From Bacteroidales bacterium UBA3808 (GTDB taxonomy: Bacteria; Bacteroidota; Bacteroidia; Bacteroidales; Paludibacteraceae), in contig DFEG01000040.1 in the NCBI GenBank assembly GCA_002369075.1, positions 1-64,000 on the forward strand: DNA of 64,000 nucleotides. Reading direction: 5' to 3'. This document shows positions 42,747 to 51,370 of this stretch, piece after piece; within the stretch, counting starts at the first letter, position 1, and each line of letters opens with the position of its first letter. A program made the position numbers and the translations under genes. The notes under the pieces are model-generated. The model was not told the origin of the DNA, searched no databases, and was given only the letters and a program-made list of their open reading frames with translations.

Positions 42747-43910
42747 TTAATGTCTTTTAATATACAATATCGGACTCATCAGTATATACATTATCCCCGG
42801 CAACGGATCTACCCAACTCCAAACAGCACTCTCGTGAGGAATTTTATAGCTTCGCACAACTTCTCCTAGTTGCATTCTTCCATGAATGATCTCCTTAATT
42901 ATTACAGTCCAATCTGTCAGCCGTTCTACCCATGCTGCAGTCAAAGGATTCCTATTGGAAAGGTTATTGATTGGCGATTCCTCATTGTAGTAATCAATCA
43001 TTGCTCCTATAAACGAGAATCCAAGTTGATTACTCAGCGTATGCCATTTCCAGGCGCGCGTATTAATTTCAAGGAATTTATATTCCCTGCTTTTCTCATC
43101 CTGCATCCATTCTATTTCACCTAATCCAAAATACTGGGTCTGCGCTAACAATTGCTTGCTTTGGTCCTCTATTTCCGGTATAGCGCATGTAATAGCAAAA
43201 GTTGTTGAGTTGCCAAAATCCATCGGGTTCTGCCGTATGCGATTGGCTTGAATTGATACTAACGGCTTTCCGTCTACGGCCATTACTCCGTAGGAGAATA
43301 GGTACTTTGGACCTCCTGAAAGAAACTCCTGAATCAATATCGACTCCAGCGGATAATCTGCATCCGCGATCCGCTTGTACACGTTTATCAACTCTTCTGC
43401 ATTGTTACATCGAAACGCTTTCTTCCCGAAGGTGGCGTGAAAACTATACATTATAGCCGGCTTAACTACTACCGGATATGGCAGCGAACAACTCAATTGT
43501 TTCACTTCAGCGAGCGTATCTGGATACCAACATTTCGGGCATGGTATCTTATGAGACTCAGCGTACTGGTAGGCTGTCCGTTTGTTATTGAACAATGCTA
43601 TAATTTCCGGATTAGGCACACCTAATGCAAATCGATTCTTGTAGTCATCATATTTTGCGCATAACATCTCTACCGCCTCATCATTTGTCGGAAATAGCAA
43701 TGTGGCTTGATTGGGGAGTTCCAACTCATTCATTATTGATACCCAATTGCTCATAGGAGCCACTATCGTCCTGTTTATAGAACGAGAGAATCGTGCTACA
43801 CTCCAGCCGTCTTCAACCAGTAGCACCACCTCTCGTTTTAAAGCCGCCACTTGTCGTGCCAGCCCTAATGCTTGTATATGTCCGCCGAATATGACTACTC
43901 GTTGTATCAT
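42747..43910 (-). CDS. ATP-grasp carboxylate-amine ligase (D-aspartate ligase-like)
   Basis: 387 residues. The N-terminal domain starts 'RVVIFGGHIQALGLARQVAA'. The ATP-grasp domain has 'YPVVVKPAIMYSF', 'LIQEFLSGGPKYLFSYG' and the metal site 'FLEINTRAWKWHTLS'. The C-terminal ~100 residues include a hydrophobic end. Similar proteins join amino acids to amino sugars or peptides. It lies directly upstream of the decarboxylase-like gene (6 bp) and follows FemAB-1 with no gap, which suggests shared work on an aminoacyl substituent. Confidence 0.85.
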   Translation of the reverse strand: MIQRVVIFGGHIQALGLARQVAALKREVVLLVEDGWSVARFSRSINRTIVAPMSNWVSIMNELELPNQATLLFPTNDEAVEMLCAKYDDYKNRFALGVPNPEIIALFNNKRTAYQYAESHKIPCPKCWYPDTLAEVKQLSCSLPYPVVVKPAIMYSFHATFGKKAFRCNNAEELINVYKRIADADYPLESILIQEFLSGGPKYLFSYGVMAVDGKPLVSIQANRIRQNPMDFGNSTTFAITCAIPEIEDQSKQLLAQTQYFGLGEIEWMQDEKSREYKFLEINTRAWKWHTLSNQLGFSFIGAMIDYYNEESPINNLSNRNPLTAAWVERLTDWTVIIKEIIHGRMQLGEVVRSYKIPHESAVWSWVDPLPGIMYILMSPILYIKRH

Positions 43911-44927
43911 TTATAAAATTTTTAGCAATTTTACACCCGCTATTCCTATCTTGTAGAGGCATGGTTTTGCCACATATAGGAAGCGGCCGTGCTCTACCTT
44001 TTTCCCTCCGAACTCCGCTTTGAAATCTCTTACTCCGTACGGTACTCCCGGTTCTCCGGCACCCATCATGTCGTATCTCGCAATTCCATTCTCCGCCGCA
44101 TAACGCATACCTGCATACGTAGCACATACCGACGGATACTGATCCTTATATTGTGCATTCAATCCACACTCAAACCATTCATATACGGCTTTTTCATCTG
44201 CCACCGTCATACTTCCACCAATGATCTTCCCCTCATGCCGTACCAACATATACCGCCCTACACCCTGCCGGTGTGCCTCAATAAAGAACTCCACCGGCCA
44301 TAACGGCGTTTTCACTTTAGTCCGATACAGATGCTCAAGCACCTGGTACCACTCTCGCACATCCTGTTCACTCACTCCTTCATTCATTAACTCATTCACT
44401 CCTTCACTCATTGTATGGCGAACCTGCCTTTTCCTGTTATCACTCAGCCTCTCCCACATGGCTTCTTTGTCGGTGCAATCCACATGAAAATTCAGGTGTG
44501 GTTGGTATTCAAATCCCGCTTTTGCAAAGACTCCTTTCCAAGCGCTGTAATCGTTAAAATTGCGAGTCTCAATATAAATCGCTTGTGATTGCAAGTGATT
44601 TCTCACAGCACTCATTAGAGTTTCTACTTCCTCATCCGCTGCATCGTTAGCGAGAACAGGTCCGCCAATGATGATTGCACGACGTGTAAAGAATTGCTTA
44701 ACCGGATTCTTCTCTACCGTAACATAGCCCGCGCAAATGGCACGTAAATGGGTTTGAGCCCCAGCAGGGTCATTTGCAATACCGATCACAAACGGCATAA
44801 ATAGTTCAGGCATGGACGCAAAAAACTCATACGCCTCCGGCGTCTGAAACCACGTGCCTGTGGAACTGTTTTGCACCAACCTGCTCCACTCGATTCTGTC
44901 TATGTTATTTCCCAACAATATCTGCAT
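43911..44927 (-). CDS. FemAB-type aminoacyl/acyl transferase (first copy)
   Basis: 338 residues of the GNAT/FemAB double-GNAT fold, with 'TGTWFQTPEAYEFF' at the start, 'LSDNRKRQVRHTMSEG' in the middle and 'YDMMGAGEPGVPYGVRDFKA' in the second GNAT domain. FemAB proteins transfer amino acids from tRNA to peptidoglycan precursors, but members in exopolysaccharide clusters probably acylate sugars. A tandem repeat (44367-44414) encodes about 16 residues ('MSEGVNELMNEGVSEQ') in the linker between domains. It overlaps the deacetylase gene by 23 bp. Confidence 0.82.
   Translation of the reverse strand: MQILLGNNIDRIEWSRLVQNSSTGTWFQTPEAYEFFASMPELFMPFVIGIANDPAGAQTHLRAICAGYVTVEKNPVKQFFTRRAIIIGGPVLANDAADEEVETLMSAVRNHLQSQAIYIETRNFNDYSAWKGVFAKAGFEYQPHLNFHVDCTDKEAMWERLSDNRKRQVRHTMSEGVNELMNEGVSEQDVREWYQVLEHLYRTKVKTPLWPVEFFIEAHRQGVGRYMLVRHEGKIIGGSMTVADEKAVYEWFECGLNAQYKDQYPSVCATYAGMRYAAENGIARYDMMGAGEPGVPYGVRDFKAEFGGKKVEHGRFLYVAKPCLYKIGIAGVKLLKIL
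44367..44414. repeat. CATTCACTCCTTCATTCATT-type tandem repeat inside FemAB-1
   Basis: Six words of about 7-8 bp (TTCACTCAC, TCCTTCATTCA, TTAACTCATTC, ACTCCTTCACTCATTG), 48 bp, in frame. Confidence 0.85.
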
Positions 44928-45747
44928 ACGTTTCCTGCATCGTCATGAATCTTGCGCCTTTTGTCTGTAAGGTTTCTATTAGACGGATATAATTCTTTTT
45001 GTATTCCGGGAACTCTACTTCATCGAAATTGTTGGTATGAAAATTGATTACCAACACAGCGTCCTGTCTGTCTATTTCCGCAATGATTTCCTCCAATCGT
45101 TCCCATCTATTCTCTGTATCCGCGAAACAACTATCCATAATGGTTAATGGTATCTCACGGAAATCGTTATTGCTAAATGGTTGGAATGGAATCACTTTCC
45201 CGTCCTTAAACCCTATATCGCGTGTATAACCCCATGTGGAATCATATTTAAACCCCGCCTCTTTCTGATATCTCCACGTGTTTTCATTCCAGTTAAGATA
45301 ATGCTGCCTGACACCGATAATCTTATGTCCTAATACCTCTTCTATCGCTGTTTTCTCACGTTTAAGCAATTCGGGATTATCGTAAGAGTAGTAGGATCCA
45401 TGCAATCCTATCTCCCACCCATGAGTATCCAAGTACTGCATCATCTTTGCTACTCTTGGTTCATTCACATGGTAGCGTCCCAAAGCAATCTTATAGGACT
45501 TTGGCGAAAGAGGTTGCACTTTTGCTGATTCTTCCAAGAAGAAGAACGTCGATTTCACGCCATAATGATTTTCGATATCAATCACTATGTCAAATCCCCA
45601 ATAAGGCGATGTTTCCCCGAAACCGCGGGTAACCATCTTCCACGCACGAGATAATCGTCCTTTGGCAATGGCTTTGGCAGTCTTGGTAAAATACTGATAG
45701 GTTTTCCGCACCCTATCTACATCATGTGTCAAACAAACACGGATCAT
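44905..45747 (-). CDS. Polysaccharide deacetylase family protein
   Basis: 280 residues. The NodB-like features are 'CLTHDVDRVRKTYQYF' (catalytic Asp pair), 'STFFFLEE', 'EIGLHGSYYSYDN' (metal histidine) and 'VLVINFHTNNFDE'. The 'THDVD' variant is typical of deacetylases in exopolysaccharide clusters, including those with FemAB genes. No signal peptide, so it probably acts on a cytoplasmic lipid-linked or nucleotide-linked precursor. It sits between two FemAB genes, overlapping one by 23 bp and 1 bp from the other. Confidence 0.87.
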   Translation of the reverse strand: MIRVCLTHDVDRVRKTYQYFTKTAKAIAKGRLSRAWKMVTRGFGETSPYWGFDIVIDIENHYGVKSTFFFLEESAKVQPLSPKSYKIALGRYHVNEPRVAKMMQYLDTHGWEIGLHGSYYSYDNPELLKREKTAIEEVLGHKIIGVRQHYLNWNENTWRYQKEAGFKYDSTWGYTRDIGFKDGKVIPFQPFSNNDFREIPLTIMDSCFADTENRWERLEEIIAEIDRQDAVLVINFHTNNFDEVEFPEYKKNYIRLIETLQTKGARFMTMQETYADIVGK

Positions 45748-45748
45748 C

Positions 45749-46657
45749 TTATTTCTTATGACCTAATAGATTCTTAATTCGCGGTTTCAGTACATGGAAC
45801 AGATCTCCCCATAAATTATTTTTCGTTATTGTATAATGTGGTGCAAACTTTCCACCGAAACGACGAAAGAAAGTCCCTATTCCCTGAATAGTAGATCCTT
45901 CGAAATCAAACACTTTGGAATGCTGAGATGCCATCTTTATTCCTTCCCATAATACAAGTGTATGTGCTTTACTTTTGGAATTTAGTTCAGTATCACTGGC
46001 TCCTACCAAGTAATAACATTTATTCTCGTCATATACAAAAAGTGACATCGAATGCACATTTCCATCAGCATCTTTTGCTGCCAAAAGAGAACAGGCATTA
46101 TGTTCCTTCGCTGCCTTATACACTCGGCGCAGGATTTCTGGTTTCACGATATATGCACGTCCTTGACGGCTATAGGTTGTTAGCGACATCTCTATCAACT
46201 TTTCAATATCACTCGATTCCTTTACTACGACCTTTTTCATCGCAGTCTTGATATTTCGACGTACCATATCCGACATTTGCGATAAAGTAGCATCCATATC
46301 TGTTAAATCATCTATTACGTATGTCGCACCTACCGATATATTAAAGCCTTTCCAGACAAAAGGTAGGTAAAAATGATTCTCCGGGGCTAAGGACCATTCC
46401 GCTTTTACATTTTTGGGTAATTGCTCAATAAATTGCAAGTACACCTCTTCCTCGTCTGCTATCGTTTTCACGTACTCCGGATTCATCCATATACCTATTG
46501 TTTGGGTATACTTAGGTATCTTCATTTTTTTTCCGCTGATGACTATGGGCCATCGCGCAATGATAACGCCGTCCCGCTCTATCTTCAGTTCTCGCCATTG
46601 CCCCGGTGCGACGGCATCAAGCCACCAGCCTTCTTCAAATATTGAATTTGTGTACAT
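45749..46657 (-). CDS. FemAB/GNAT-type transferase (second copy)
   Basis: 302 residues. 'DMVRRNIKTAMKK' in the first half and 'VFDFEGSTIQGIGTFFRRFG' in the second are the GNAT_6/FemAB hallmarks. It shares little direct sequence with the first copy, so the pair is not a recent duplication. Two diverged FemAB proteins could add two different groups or act in succession. It is flanked by GT4 and the deacetylase at 1-3 bp spacing. Confidence 0.8.
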   Translation of the reverse strand: MYTNSIFEEGWWLDAVAPGQWRELKIERDGVIIARWPIVISGKKMKIPKYTQTIGIWMNPEYVKTIADEEEVYLQFIEQLPKNVKAEWSLAPENHFYLPFVWKGFNISVGATYVIDDLTDMDATLSQMSDMVRRNIKTAMKKVVVKESSDIEKLIEMSLTTYSRQGRAYIVKPEILRRVYKAAKEHNACSLLAAKDADGNVHSMSLFVYDENKCYYLVGASDTELNSKSKAHTLVLWEGIKMASQHSKVFDFEGSTIQGIGTFFRRFGGKFAPHYTITKNNLWGDLFHVLKPRIKNLLGHKK

Positions 46658-46660
46658 GGT

Positions 46661-47623
46661 CTATTTGCGTTTCACAAAATTATATATATCTTTTATTTTC
46701 CTTGCTATTATGTCATTACCATATCCGAGCCTTGCTATCCGTTCCCGTCCATTCGTACGGTCATATTGCTCTGCATACCTGAAAGCCTTATTTAATTGCT
46801 CCGCACAGTTCCATGCATCGTAGCAGGTAAAATAACATCCTTCTGTATCACCTATCACATACTCCGCGTCACCAACACGTGTTGTCACTATCGGGCATCC
46901 ACATACCATCGCTTCCTTGATAAACTGCGGACTTCCTTCCGTCTTGCTCGTCATCAAACATACATCCACGGCATGCATCAACTTGTTCACCTCCGCTCTT
47001 GTATATCCCCTCAACTCTATCAACTCTACATTGTTCAATTTTGCAACAGCCTGTTTCGCCAGTTCCGGATTCTTCACTTCTGTCTGAAAATCACTACTGA
47101 AAAGGATATATTTCTTTTCCGGATTCATTTGCATTGCTTTGCGCGCCTCTGCTTTTCCCATTACGCGCCATTCGTCCCAATTGATCCCACACGGTATCAC
47201 CTGATACTTCTCCGCCTCTACTTGCTCCACCATCTTCGGCGAAACAAATATATTGTAATCTGCCATCCGTATGGCTCGCTGAGACAGGCGACGAACTTTC
47301 GGGAGATTGATGTCCGACCCATGATACGTTATCACTACCGGCATTTTTTGTGCAAGTCCCATCAAACGCACCACCATGCATGTATAGAATCCACTCATTC
47401 CGTAATGCGCATGAATAATATCCGGTCTTATCTCACGAATGTTTTTTATCAGTTTGACCGCATCATGCAGATAAGACAGTAATCCTTTTCCCTCTATCAA
47501 GTGCCAAGAGAAAACAAGATCATCCGCTCCTCCTGTGTTCAGAGCCATAAGCGCGTTTACCTGTTCCTCCACAAACGGCCAGCAACTATCTTTCTTTTTG
47601 ACAATCAGTATTTTCATCTTCAT
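46661..47623 (-). CDS. GT4-family glycosyltransferase
   Basis: 320 residues in a GT-B fold. 'IIHAHYGMSGFYTCMVV', 'PVVITYHGSDINLPKVRR' and 'SKTEGSPQFIKEAMVCGCPI' (the EX7E donor site) are the family signatures. It adds a sugar from a nucleotide donor to a growing lipid-linked glycan in the cytoplasm. Its ATG overlaps the stop of the GT-C-like gene (TAATG). Confidence 0.92.
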   Translation of the reverse strand: MKMKILIVKKKDSCWPFVEEQVNALMALNTGGADDLVFSWHLIEGKGLLSYLHDAVKLIKNIREIRPDIIHAHYGMSGFYTCMVVRLMGLAQKMPVVITYHGSDINLPKVRRLSQRAIRMADYNIFVSPKMVEQVEAEKYQVIPCGINWDEWRVMGKAEARKAMQMNPEKKYILFSSDFQTEVKNPELAKQAVAKLNNVELIELRGYTRAEVNKLMHAVDVCLMTSKTEGSPQFIKEAMVCGCPIVTTRVGDAEYVIGDTEGCYFTCYDAWNCAEQLNKAFRYAEQYDRTNGRERIARLGYGNDIIARKIKDIYNFVKRK

Positions 47624-49152
47624 TATAATCCGCGCCCCGCCATCTTAAACCAGTTCCACGCCACGGCAGCAACAAACATAATAACGCACCAATAGGTGAA
47701 CCAGCGTTTATATCGCTTGTTCGTCATAGCTATAGACAAGCCATACGCGGCAAACATCATTTCAAAAGCCATTACCGGCTGGTGGAAGCGTTCCGAGTGC
47801 GGGAAGGAGGAGAACACCAACACCACTAAATATCCCGCCGTGAAAGACAGCGGCAACAAGTGCTCCCGCCACCGCCCGGAAAGCAGTAGCGAGACCAATG
47901 CAAAAAGAGTAAAACCGGATAGAATATTCTTGATAAAATTACCGCCTACAAGTACTTTTTGCATATCTTGTCCTTCAAACGGACTTGCCATCGTCGGGAA
48001 CGGAATGGTAAAGATTAACGGAGCAAACACGGCAGTACCGGCATATCTGGCAAACGCATTACCATGCTCGCGTTCTGCACGCCACTCCAAGTTACTATCT
48101 TGGTATCCTTCCGACCTGGCGGCATCCAACAGTTCCCTTGATTTTTCTTCCAGCCGGTTACCGGCTACGACGCCAATCAGACCGACCGCCAGCATACCGA
48201 CTACGATTCGTTTGCCCCATGAGACCACCCGCGAAGAACTCATTACGACGGAGAACACGAGTGCCAACAGGGCTACCAATCCCAGCGGTGTACGGAAAGT
48301 AAAAATCGCCGCCGCGACCAGCAATACAGGCACCACTTTCCATGCCGTGAACTGCCGGCTCCGGAGCATCTGGTCCGACTGCTCCACAAAAAGGACAGCC
48401 AAGAACACCATTTCTGTTTCTTTCAGGTGCGCTCCGCAATAGTACCAGAAGTTCGGCCAAAGAGCACAAAAGAGTGCCGCCATGCGCGCCACCTGCGGTC
48501 CGAAATTGCGATTTGCCAAACGATATAACAACACTACCGTGAATGACGACCATACGCATTTAAGCAACCGTAGAACTATGATACTATTTCCTGTCAGCCA
48601 ATATACAAATCCCATATAAATACCATACCCCATATCGGATAGTTCGTCAGAGCCAGACCATTTCGTTATGTTATCATAGAAATGGAAATTACCATCGCTG
48701 ATCAAGGATGCGACAAACCGCCCTAAATCATTATAATACGTTGCGTCCGCGTTCTCAAATCCAAAGGCATCGCCATATGTAGTCATGAAGATGGCATAAA
48801 TCAGGAACACCCATATCACACGGGGTACGAAAGCAATGGTAAAGATACGTTTCTCGTAGTTCTTCTCCCGCCGTATTTTCTCCATCGCCGTCTGCTGCGC
48901 TGCTTTCCTGCCATAGACAAAGAACACCAACACGGACACAACACCCGAGAGCATATAATACCAGGGCAGGCTATGGGACGAGTACATAACCGTCACCACC
49001 GCCAGAGCGAGGATGAAAGTAATGACCGCATTGCGTGAGAGCCATTGGGGGTATATCTGCACTTTCTTCCGTACCCTCGGAGGCATAAACGGCGGCAGAG
49101 GCGGCTGTGGTACCCCTTGCGGGATTTCTATGTTCGGTTGTTCATTAGACAT
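47623..49152 (-). CDS. GT39/GT-C-like polytopic membrane protein
   Basis: 509 residues. A Pro-rich cytoplasmic N-terminus (about 1-40, 'PQPPLPPFMPPRVRKK') precedes about eleven membrane helices. The first large loop contains 'FENADATYYNDLGRFVASLI', the Asp-bearing loop characteristic of GT-C dolichyl/undecaprenyl-phosphate-sugar transferases. It could glycosylate the product on the periplasmic side or polymerise it. The exact family is not certain. G+C here returns to the window average, unlike the genes at 40.8-47.6 kb. Confidence 0.7.
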   Translation of the reverse strand: MSNEQPNIEIPQGVPQPPLPPFMPPRVRKKVQIYPQWLSRNAVITFILALAVVTVMYSSHSLPWYYMLSGVVSVLVFFVYGRKAAQQTAMEKIRREKNYEKRIFTIAFVPRVIWVFLIYAIFMTTYGDAFGFENADATYYNDLGRFVASLISDGNFHFYDNITKWSGSDELSDMGYGIYMGFVYWLTGNSIIVLRLLKCVWSSFTVVLLYRLANRNFGPQVARMAALFCALWPNFWYYCGAHLKETEMVFLAVLFVEQSDQMLRSRQFTAWKVVPVLLVAAAIFTFRTPLGLVALLALVFSVVMSSSRVVSWGKRIVVGMLAVGLIGVVAGNRLEEKSRELLDAARSEGYQDSNLEWRAEREHGNAFARYAGTAVFAPLIFTIPFPTMASPFEGQDMQKVLVGGNFIKNILSGFTLFALVSLLLSGRWREHLLPLSFTAGYLVVLVFSSFPHSERFHQPVMAFEMMFAAYGLSIAMTNKRYKRWFTYWCVIMFVAAVAWNWFKMAGRGL

Positions 49153-49174
49153 GTGCGTGTTTATATAGTAGCCT

Positions 49175-49672
49175 CTACAAAGATTTTATCCAGATGACGG
49201 CATCGGATTCGAGTGTCCATGCCGGTAATGGCGTCGAGGGCGAGTATCCGGCGTTGCGGTAAAGAGCCGTACAGGCGGTGTTATTCGTAGCGATAACGGC
49301 ATACAGACACCGCAGATGAAGGAAACCGAAGGCGTAAACTTCAAGCTGTTTAAGGACCTCATGCCCTACTCCTTTTCCGCGGAACTCCGGCTGGATATAC
49401 ATACCGATAGCTGCACGTCGGTTGCGGGGATCAAAATCAAAGAGATCGACGCAACCGAGGGTAAGACTGTCCTGAGGACTGAAAGATTCTTCTATTACAA
49501 GGCGGAGCTGACCGTCTTTGTAGATGTCGCCGGTGGTAGAAGCGATGTAATCGCGCAAATCCTGTTGGGAGAGCGGATTATGGTTCGCACCGTCCGCCCA
49601 TGCCGAAGCATCGTTCTCCCATTGATAGAGGAACGGCAAGTCAGAAGGTTCTATTTTCCGCAATGAAATCAT
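49175..49672 (-). CDS. GNAT-family N-acetyltransferase
   Basis: 165 residues of the RimJ/SpeG-like group. 'IGMYIQPEFRGKGVGHEVLK' is the acetyl-CoA-binding motif A, and 'NTACTALYRNAGY' is motif B. It acetylates an amine; the substrate is unknown and could be an amino sugar, a polyamine or a protein N-terminus. It lies between the GT-C-like gene and a HAD-like gene. Confidence 0.88.
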   Translation of the reverse strand: MISLRKIEPSDLPFLYQWENDASAWADGANHNPLSQQDLRDYIASTTGDIYKDGQLRLVIEESFSPQDSLTLGCVDLFDFDPRNRRAAIGMYIQPEFRGKGVGHEVLKQLEVYAFGFLHLRCLYAVIATNNTACTALYRNAGYSPSTPLPAWTLESDAVIWIKSL

Positions 49673-49689
49673 TTTTATACTTATGCACT

Positions 49690-49715
49690 CGATAAAAGTC
49701 CGATAAAAGTCCGAG
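49690..49715. repeat. CGATAAAAGTC direct repeat
   Basis: Two 11 bp copies in tandem (from 49690) followed by CGAG in the spacer between GNAT and HAD-like genes. Confidence 0.7.
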
Positions 49716-49737
49716 ATAATACCGACAGAGTCCGGTT

Positions 49738-50160
49738 CTATCCAAACAGGCGTTCAAAGAGACCTTTTTTCTTGGGCTGCAGGTCTTCGAGGTTACCCTG
49801 CGGAGCCGGATCGTAGGGATGTCCGGTGTGGATCATGTTGTAAATCACGCCCCAGTCCGGCAGACCGCCGAGATTGCGGTCGTCAATCCATAGATCTGCG
49901 ACCAGTTTGCGCGGCGTACCGTGCGCCGGTTCCTCCTCCGGATAATTGGAATTTACGGCATAGAACTCCAATCCTTTGGACTTGCAATAATCCAACGCCT
50001 CCTGGAGCAGTTCGCCCTCCCTGACAGTCCAGAGGATAATCTGGTGGTGGTCTTCCTCCTGCAGTTTCTTCAGGGTCTGAATGGCAAACGGAATAGGTTT
50101 ACCTATTTTCGGGTACTCGTGGGTTACAATCGTACCATCAAAATCACAAGCTATAATCAT
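49738..50160 (-). CDS. HAD-like phosphatase
   Basis: 140 residues. 'IIACDFDGTIVTHEYPKIG' is HAD motif I with its nucleophilic Asp. 'QIILWTVREGELLQEALDY' holds motif II and 'ADLWIDDRNLGG' motif IV. The cap is minimal. Small proteins of this kind act on nucleotides or sugar phosphates. The start is ATG at 50160. Confidence 0.85.
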   Translation of the reverse strand: MIIACDFDGTIVTHEYPKIGKPIPFAIQTLKKLQEEDHHQIILWTVREGELLQEALDYCKSKGLEFYAVNSNYPEEEPAHGTPRKLVADLWIDDRNLGGLPDWGVIYNMIHTGHPYDPAPQGNLEDLQPKKKGLFERLFG

Positions 50161-50175
50161 AGGGTTTTACTATGT

Positions 50176-50203
50176 AAACCGTTAAATAGTTAAAGAGTTA
50201 AAA
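50176..50203. repeat. GTTAAATAGTTAAAGAGTTA tandem repeat
   Basis: Three 8 bp words in the 70 bp spacer upstream of the HAD-like gene. Confidence 0.75.
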
Positions 50204-50205
50204 TG

Positions 50206-50224
50206 GTTTCTTTTCAAGAAACGT
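50206..50224 (-). terminator. Possible weak hairpin
   Basis: GTTTCTT and AAGAAAC form a short stem with a TTC loop between the membrane-protein and HAD-like genes; no strong T-tract follows on the minus strand, so termination is doubtful. Confidence 0.3.
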
Positions 50225-50231
50225 TAAGCTG

Positions 50232-50669
50232 TTAATAATCCTCGGCATTAGGGTCTTGTGGTGTCATCTCCGCCTCCAATTTGCCGAGTGTCGGTTTGGT
50301 AAAATACCAAGCAATGGCAGACATCGCCGCCAACCACATCATAGGCCTGTATGCGCCCAAGAGATAGAAAAAGGCTATGTTCACGGGCATCGTAAGACCG
50401 ACGGAAAGGATACGAGCCGTCGCGACATCCCTGTATTTGTCCAGCGTATCGGGTTTGCGCCATTTGACGATATACAAGCCGAAAGGAATAGCAACAAGAG
50501 TTGCCCCGATAGCTATGTACTGAAGGATTATCCCGAAAGTCTCCTGCGGGTTGACAGGTTCAAAATCCGGTCTCGAAGAGAGGTAATACATGACTCCGAG
50601 CACAACGAGCGTAAAAGCCATTACGCCATAATAATACCCATTGAGGTTTCTGACTATTTTTTCTTCCAT
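50232..50669 (-). CDS. Small four-helix membrane protein of unknown function
   Basis: 145 residues with four hydrophobic segments: about 14-30, 43-65, 90-108 and 110-128. The end is acidic ('MTPQDPNAEDY'). I do not recognise the family. It lies between recR and the HAD-like gene on the same strand and is probably cotranscribed. Confidence 0.7.
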   Translation of the reverse strand: MEEKIVRNLNGYYYGVMAFTLVVLGVMYYLSSRPDFEPVNPQETFGIILQYIAIGATLVAIPFGLYIVKWRKPDTLDKYRDVATARILSVGLTMPVNIAFFYLLGAYRPMMWLAAMSAIAWYFTKPTLGKLEAEMTPQDPNAEDY

Positions 50670-50680
50670 ATAACAAAGTG

Positions 50681-50712
50681 TTCAGCCGTCAGCAATCCGC
50701 TTTCAGCCTTTA
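50681..50712. repeat. CAGCCGTCAGCAATCCGCTTTCAGCC repeat at the recR stop
   Basis: Words TTCAGCCGTCAGC, AATCCGC and TTTCAGCC. The TGA stop of recR lies inside it (50703-50705). Confidence 0.65.
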
Positions 50713-51347
50713 AATTCTATTCTGTTTACAATGGACCGCCCGAGAGTAATCTCGTCGGTATATTCGAGTTGGTTTCCTACCGCCACGCCGCGCGCGATCT
50801 GGGATATTTTCAAATCGCATTTGTCATTTGGCATCGGAGATTTATCATTCATCCTATTCTGCAGGCGGCGGTAGATATAAAAATTGGTAGTGTCCCCCTC
50901 CATGGTTGTCGGCAGCGCAAGGATAACCTCGTCCACTCCGCCTTTGGAGATTCGTTCCATGAGCGAGTCTATCTCTATGTCCTTTGGACCGATCCCTTCC
51001 ATGGGCGAGATAACCCCTCCGAGCACGTGGTAAACGCCGTTGTACTGGCCGGTGTTCTCGATAGACATCACGTCCTGTACATTCTCCACGACACATATCG
51101 TAGAATGGTCTCTGCGCGTGGACGCACATATCGGACAGAGCTCGGTGTCCGAGATATTATGGCACTCGCGGCAGTAACGGATCTCGTGTTTGAGGCGCGT
51201 AAAGGCATTAGCGAACGCCTCTACCTCCCGGTCGCTCTGACGGAGGAGATGCAACACAAGCCGCAGGGCTGTTCTACGCCCTACTCCCGGCAGCGATGCC
51301 ATCTGATTGACTGCCTGTTCTAATATGACGGATGGATAGTCTGACAA
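50703..51347 (-). CDS. recR: Recombination protein RecR
   Basis: 214 residues. The helix-hairpin-helix '[17 protein letters not shown]', the zinc finger '[16 protein letters not shown]' and the Toprim domain ('[15 protein letters not shown]', '[16 protein letters not shown]', '[16 protein letters not shown]') are present. RecR works with RecF/RecO to load RecA at gaps. Two oddities: the only usable start is TTG at 51347, with an in-frame TAA just upstream, and it lies against a tandem repeat. Also about 14 extra residues ('[17 protein letters not shown]') sit between 'YIYRRL' and '[11 protein letters not shown]', encoded by another tandem repeat. Confidence 0.93.
   Translation of the reverse strand: MSDYPSVILEQAVNQMASLPGVGRRTALRLVLHLLRQSDREVEAFANAFTRLKHEIRYCRECHNISDTELCPICASTRRDHSTICVVENVQDVMSIENTGQYNGVYHVLGGVISPMEGIGPKDIEIDSLMERISKGGVDEVILALPTTMEGDTTNFYIYRRLQNRMNDKSPMPNDKCDLKISQIARGVAVGNQLEYTDEITLGRSIVNRIEFKG
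50816..50853. repeat. GCATTTGTCATTTGGCATCG tandem repeat inside recR
   Basis: Words CATTTGT, CATTTGG, CATCGGAGA, TTTATCATTCATC, 38 bp, in frame, inside the Toprim domain. Confidence 0.8.
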
Positions 51348-51370
51348 TTGGTGATTGGTGATTTATGATT
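51344..51370. repeat. CAATTGGTGATTGGTGATTT tandem repeat at the recR start
   Basis: Three words GGTGATT, GGTGATTT, ATGATTTTTT in the 15 bp spacer between the rel-type gene and recR; the recR TTG start codon is its edge. Confidence 0.75.
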
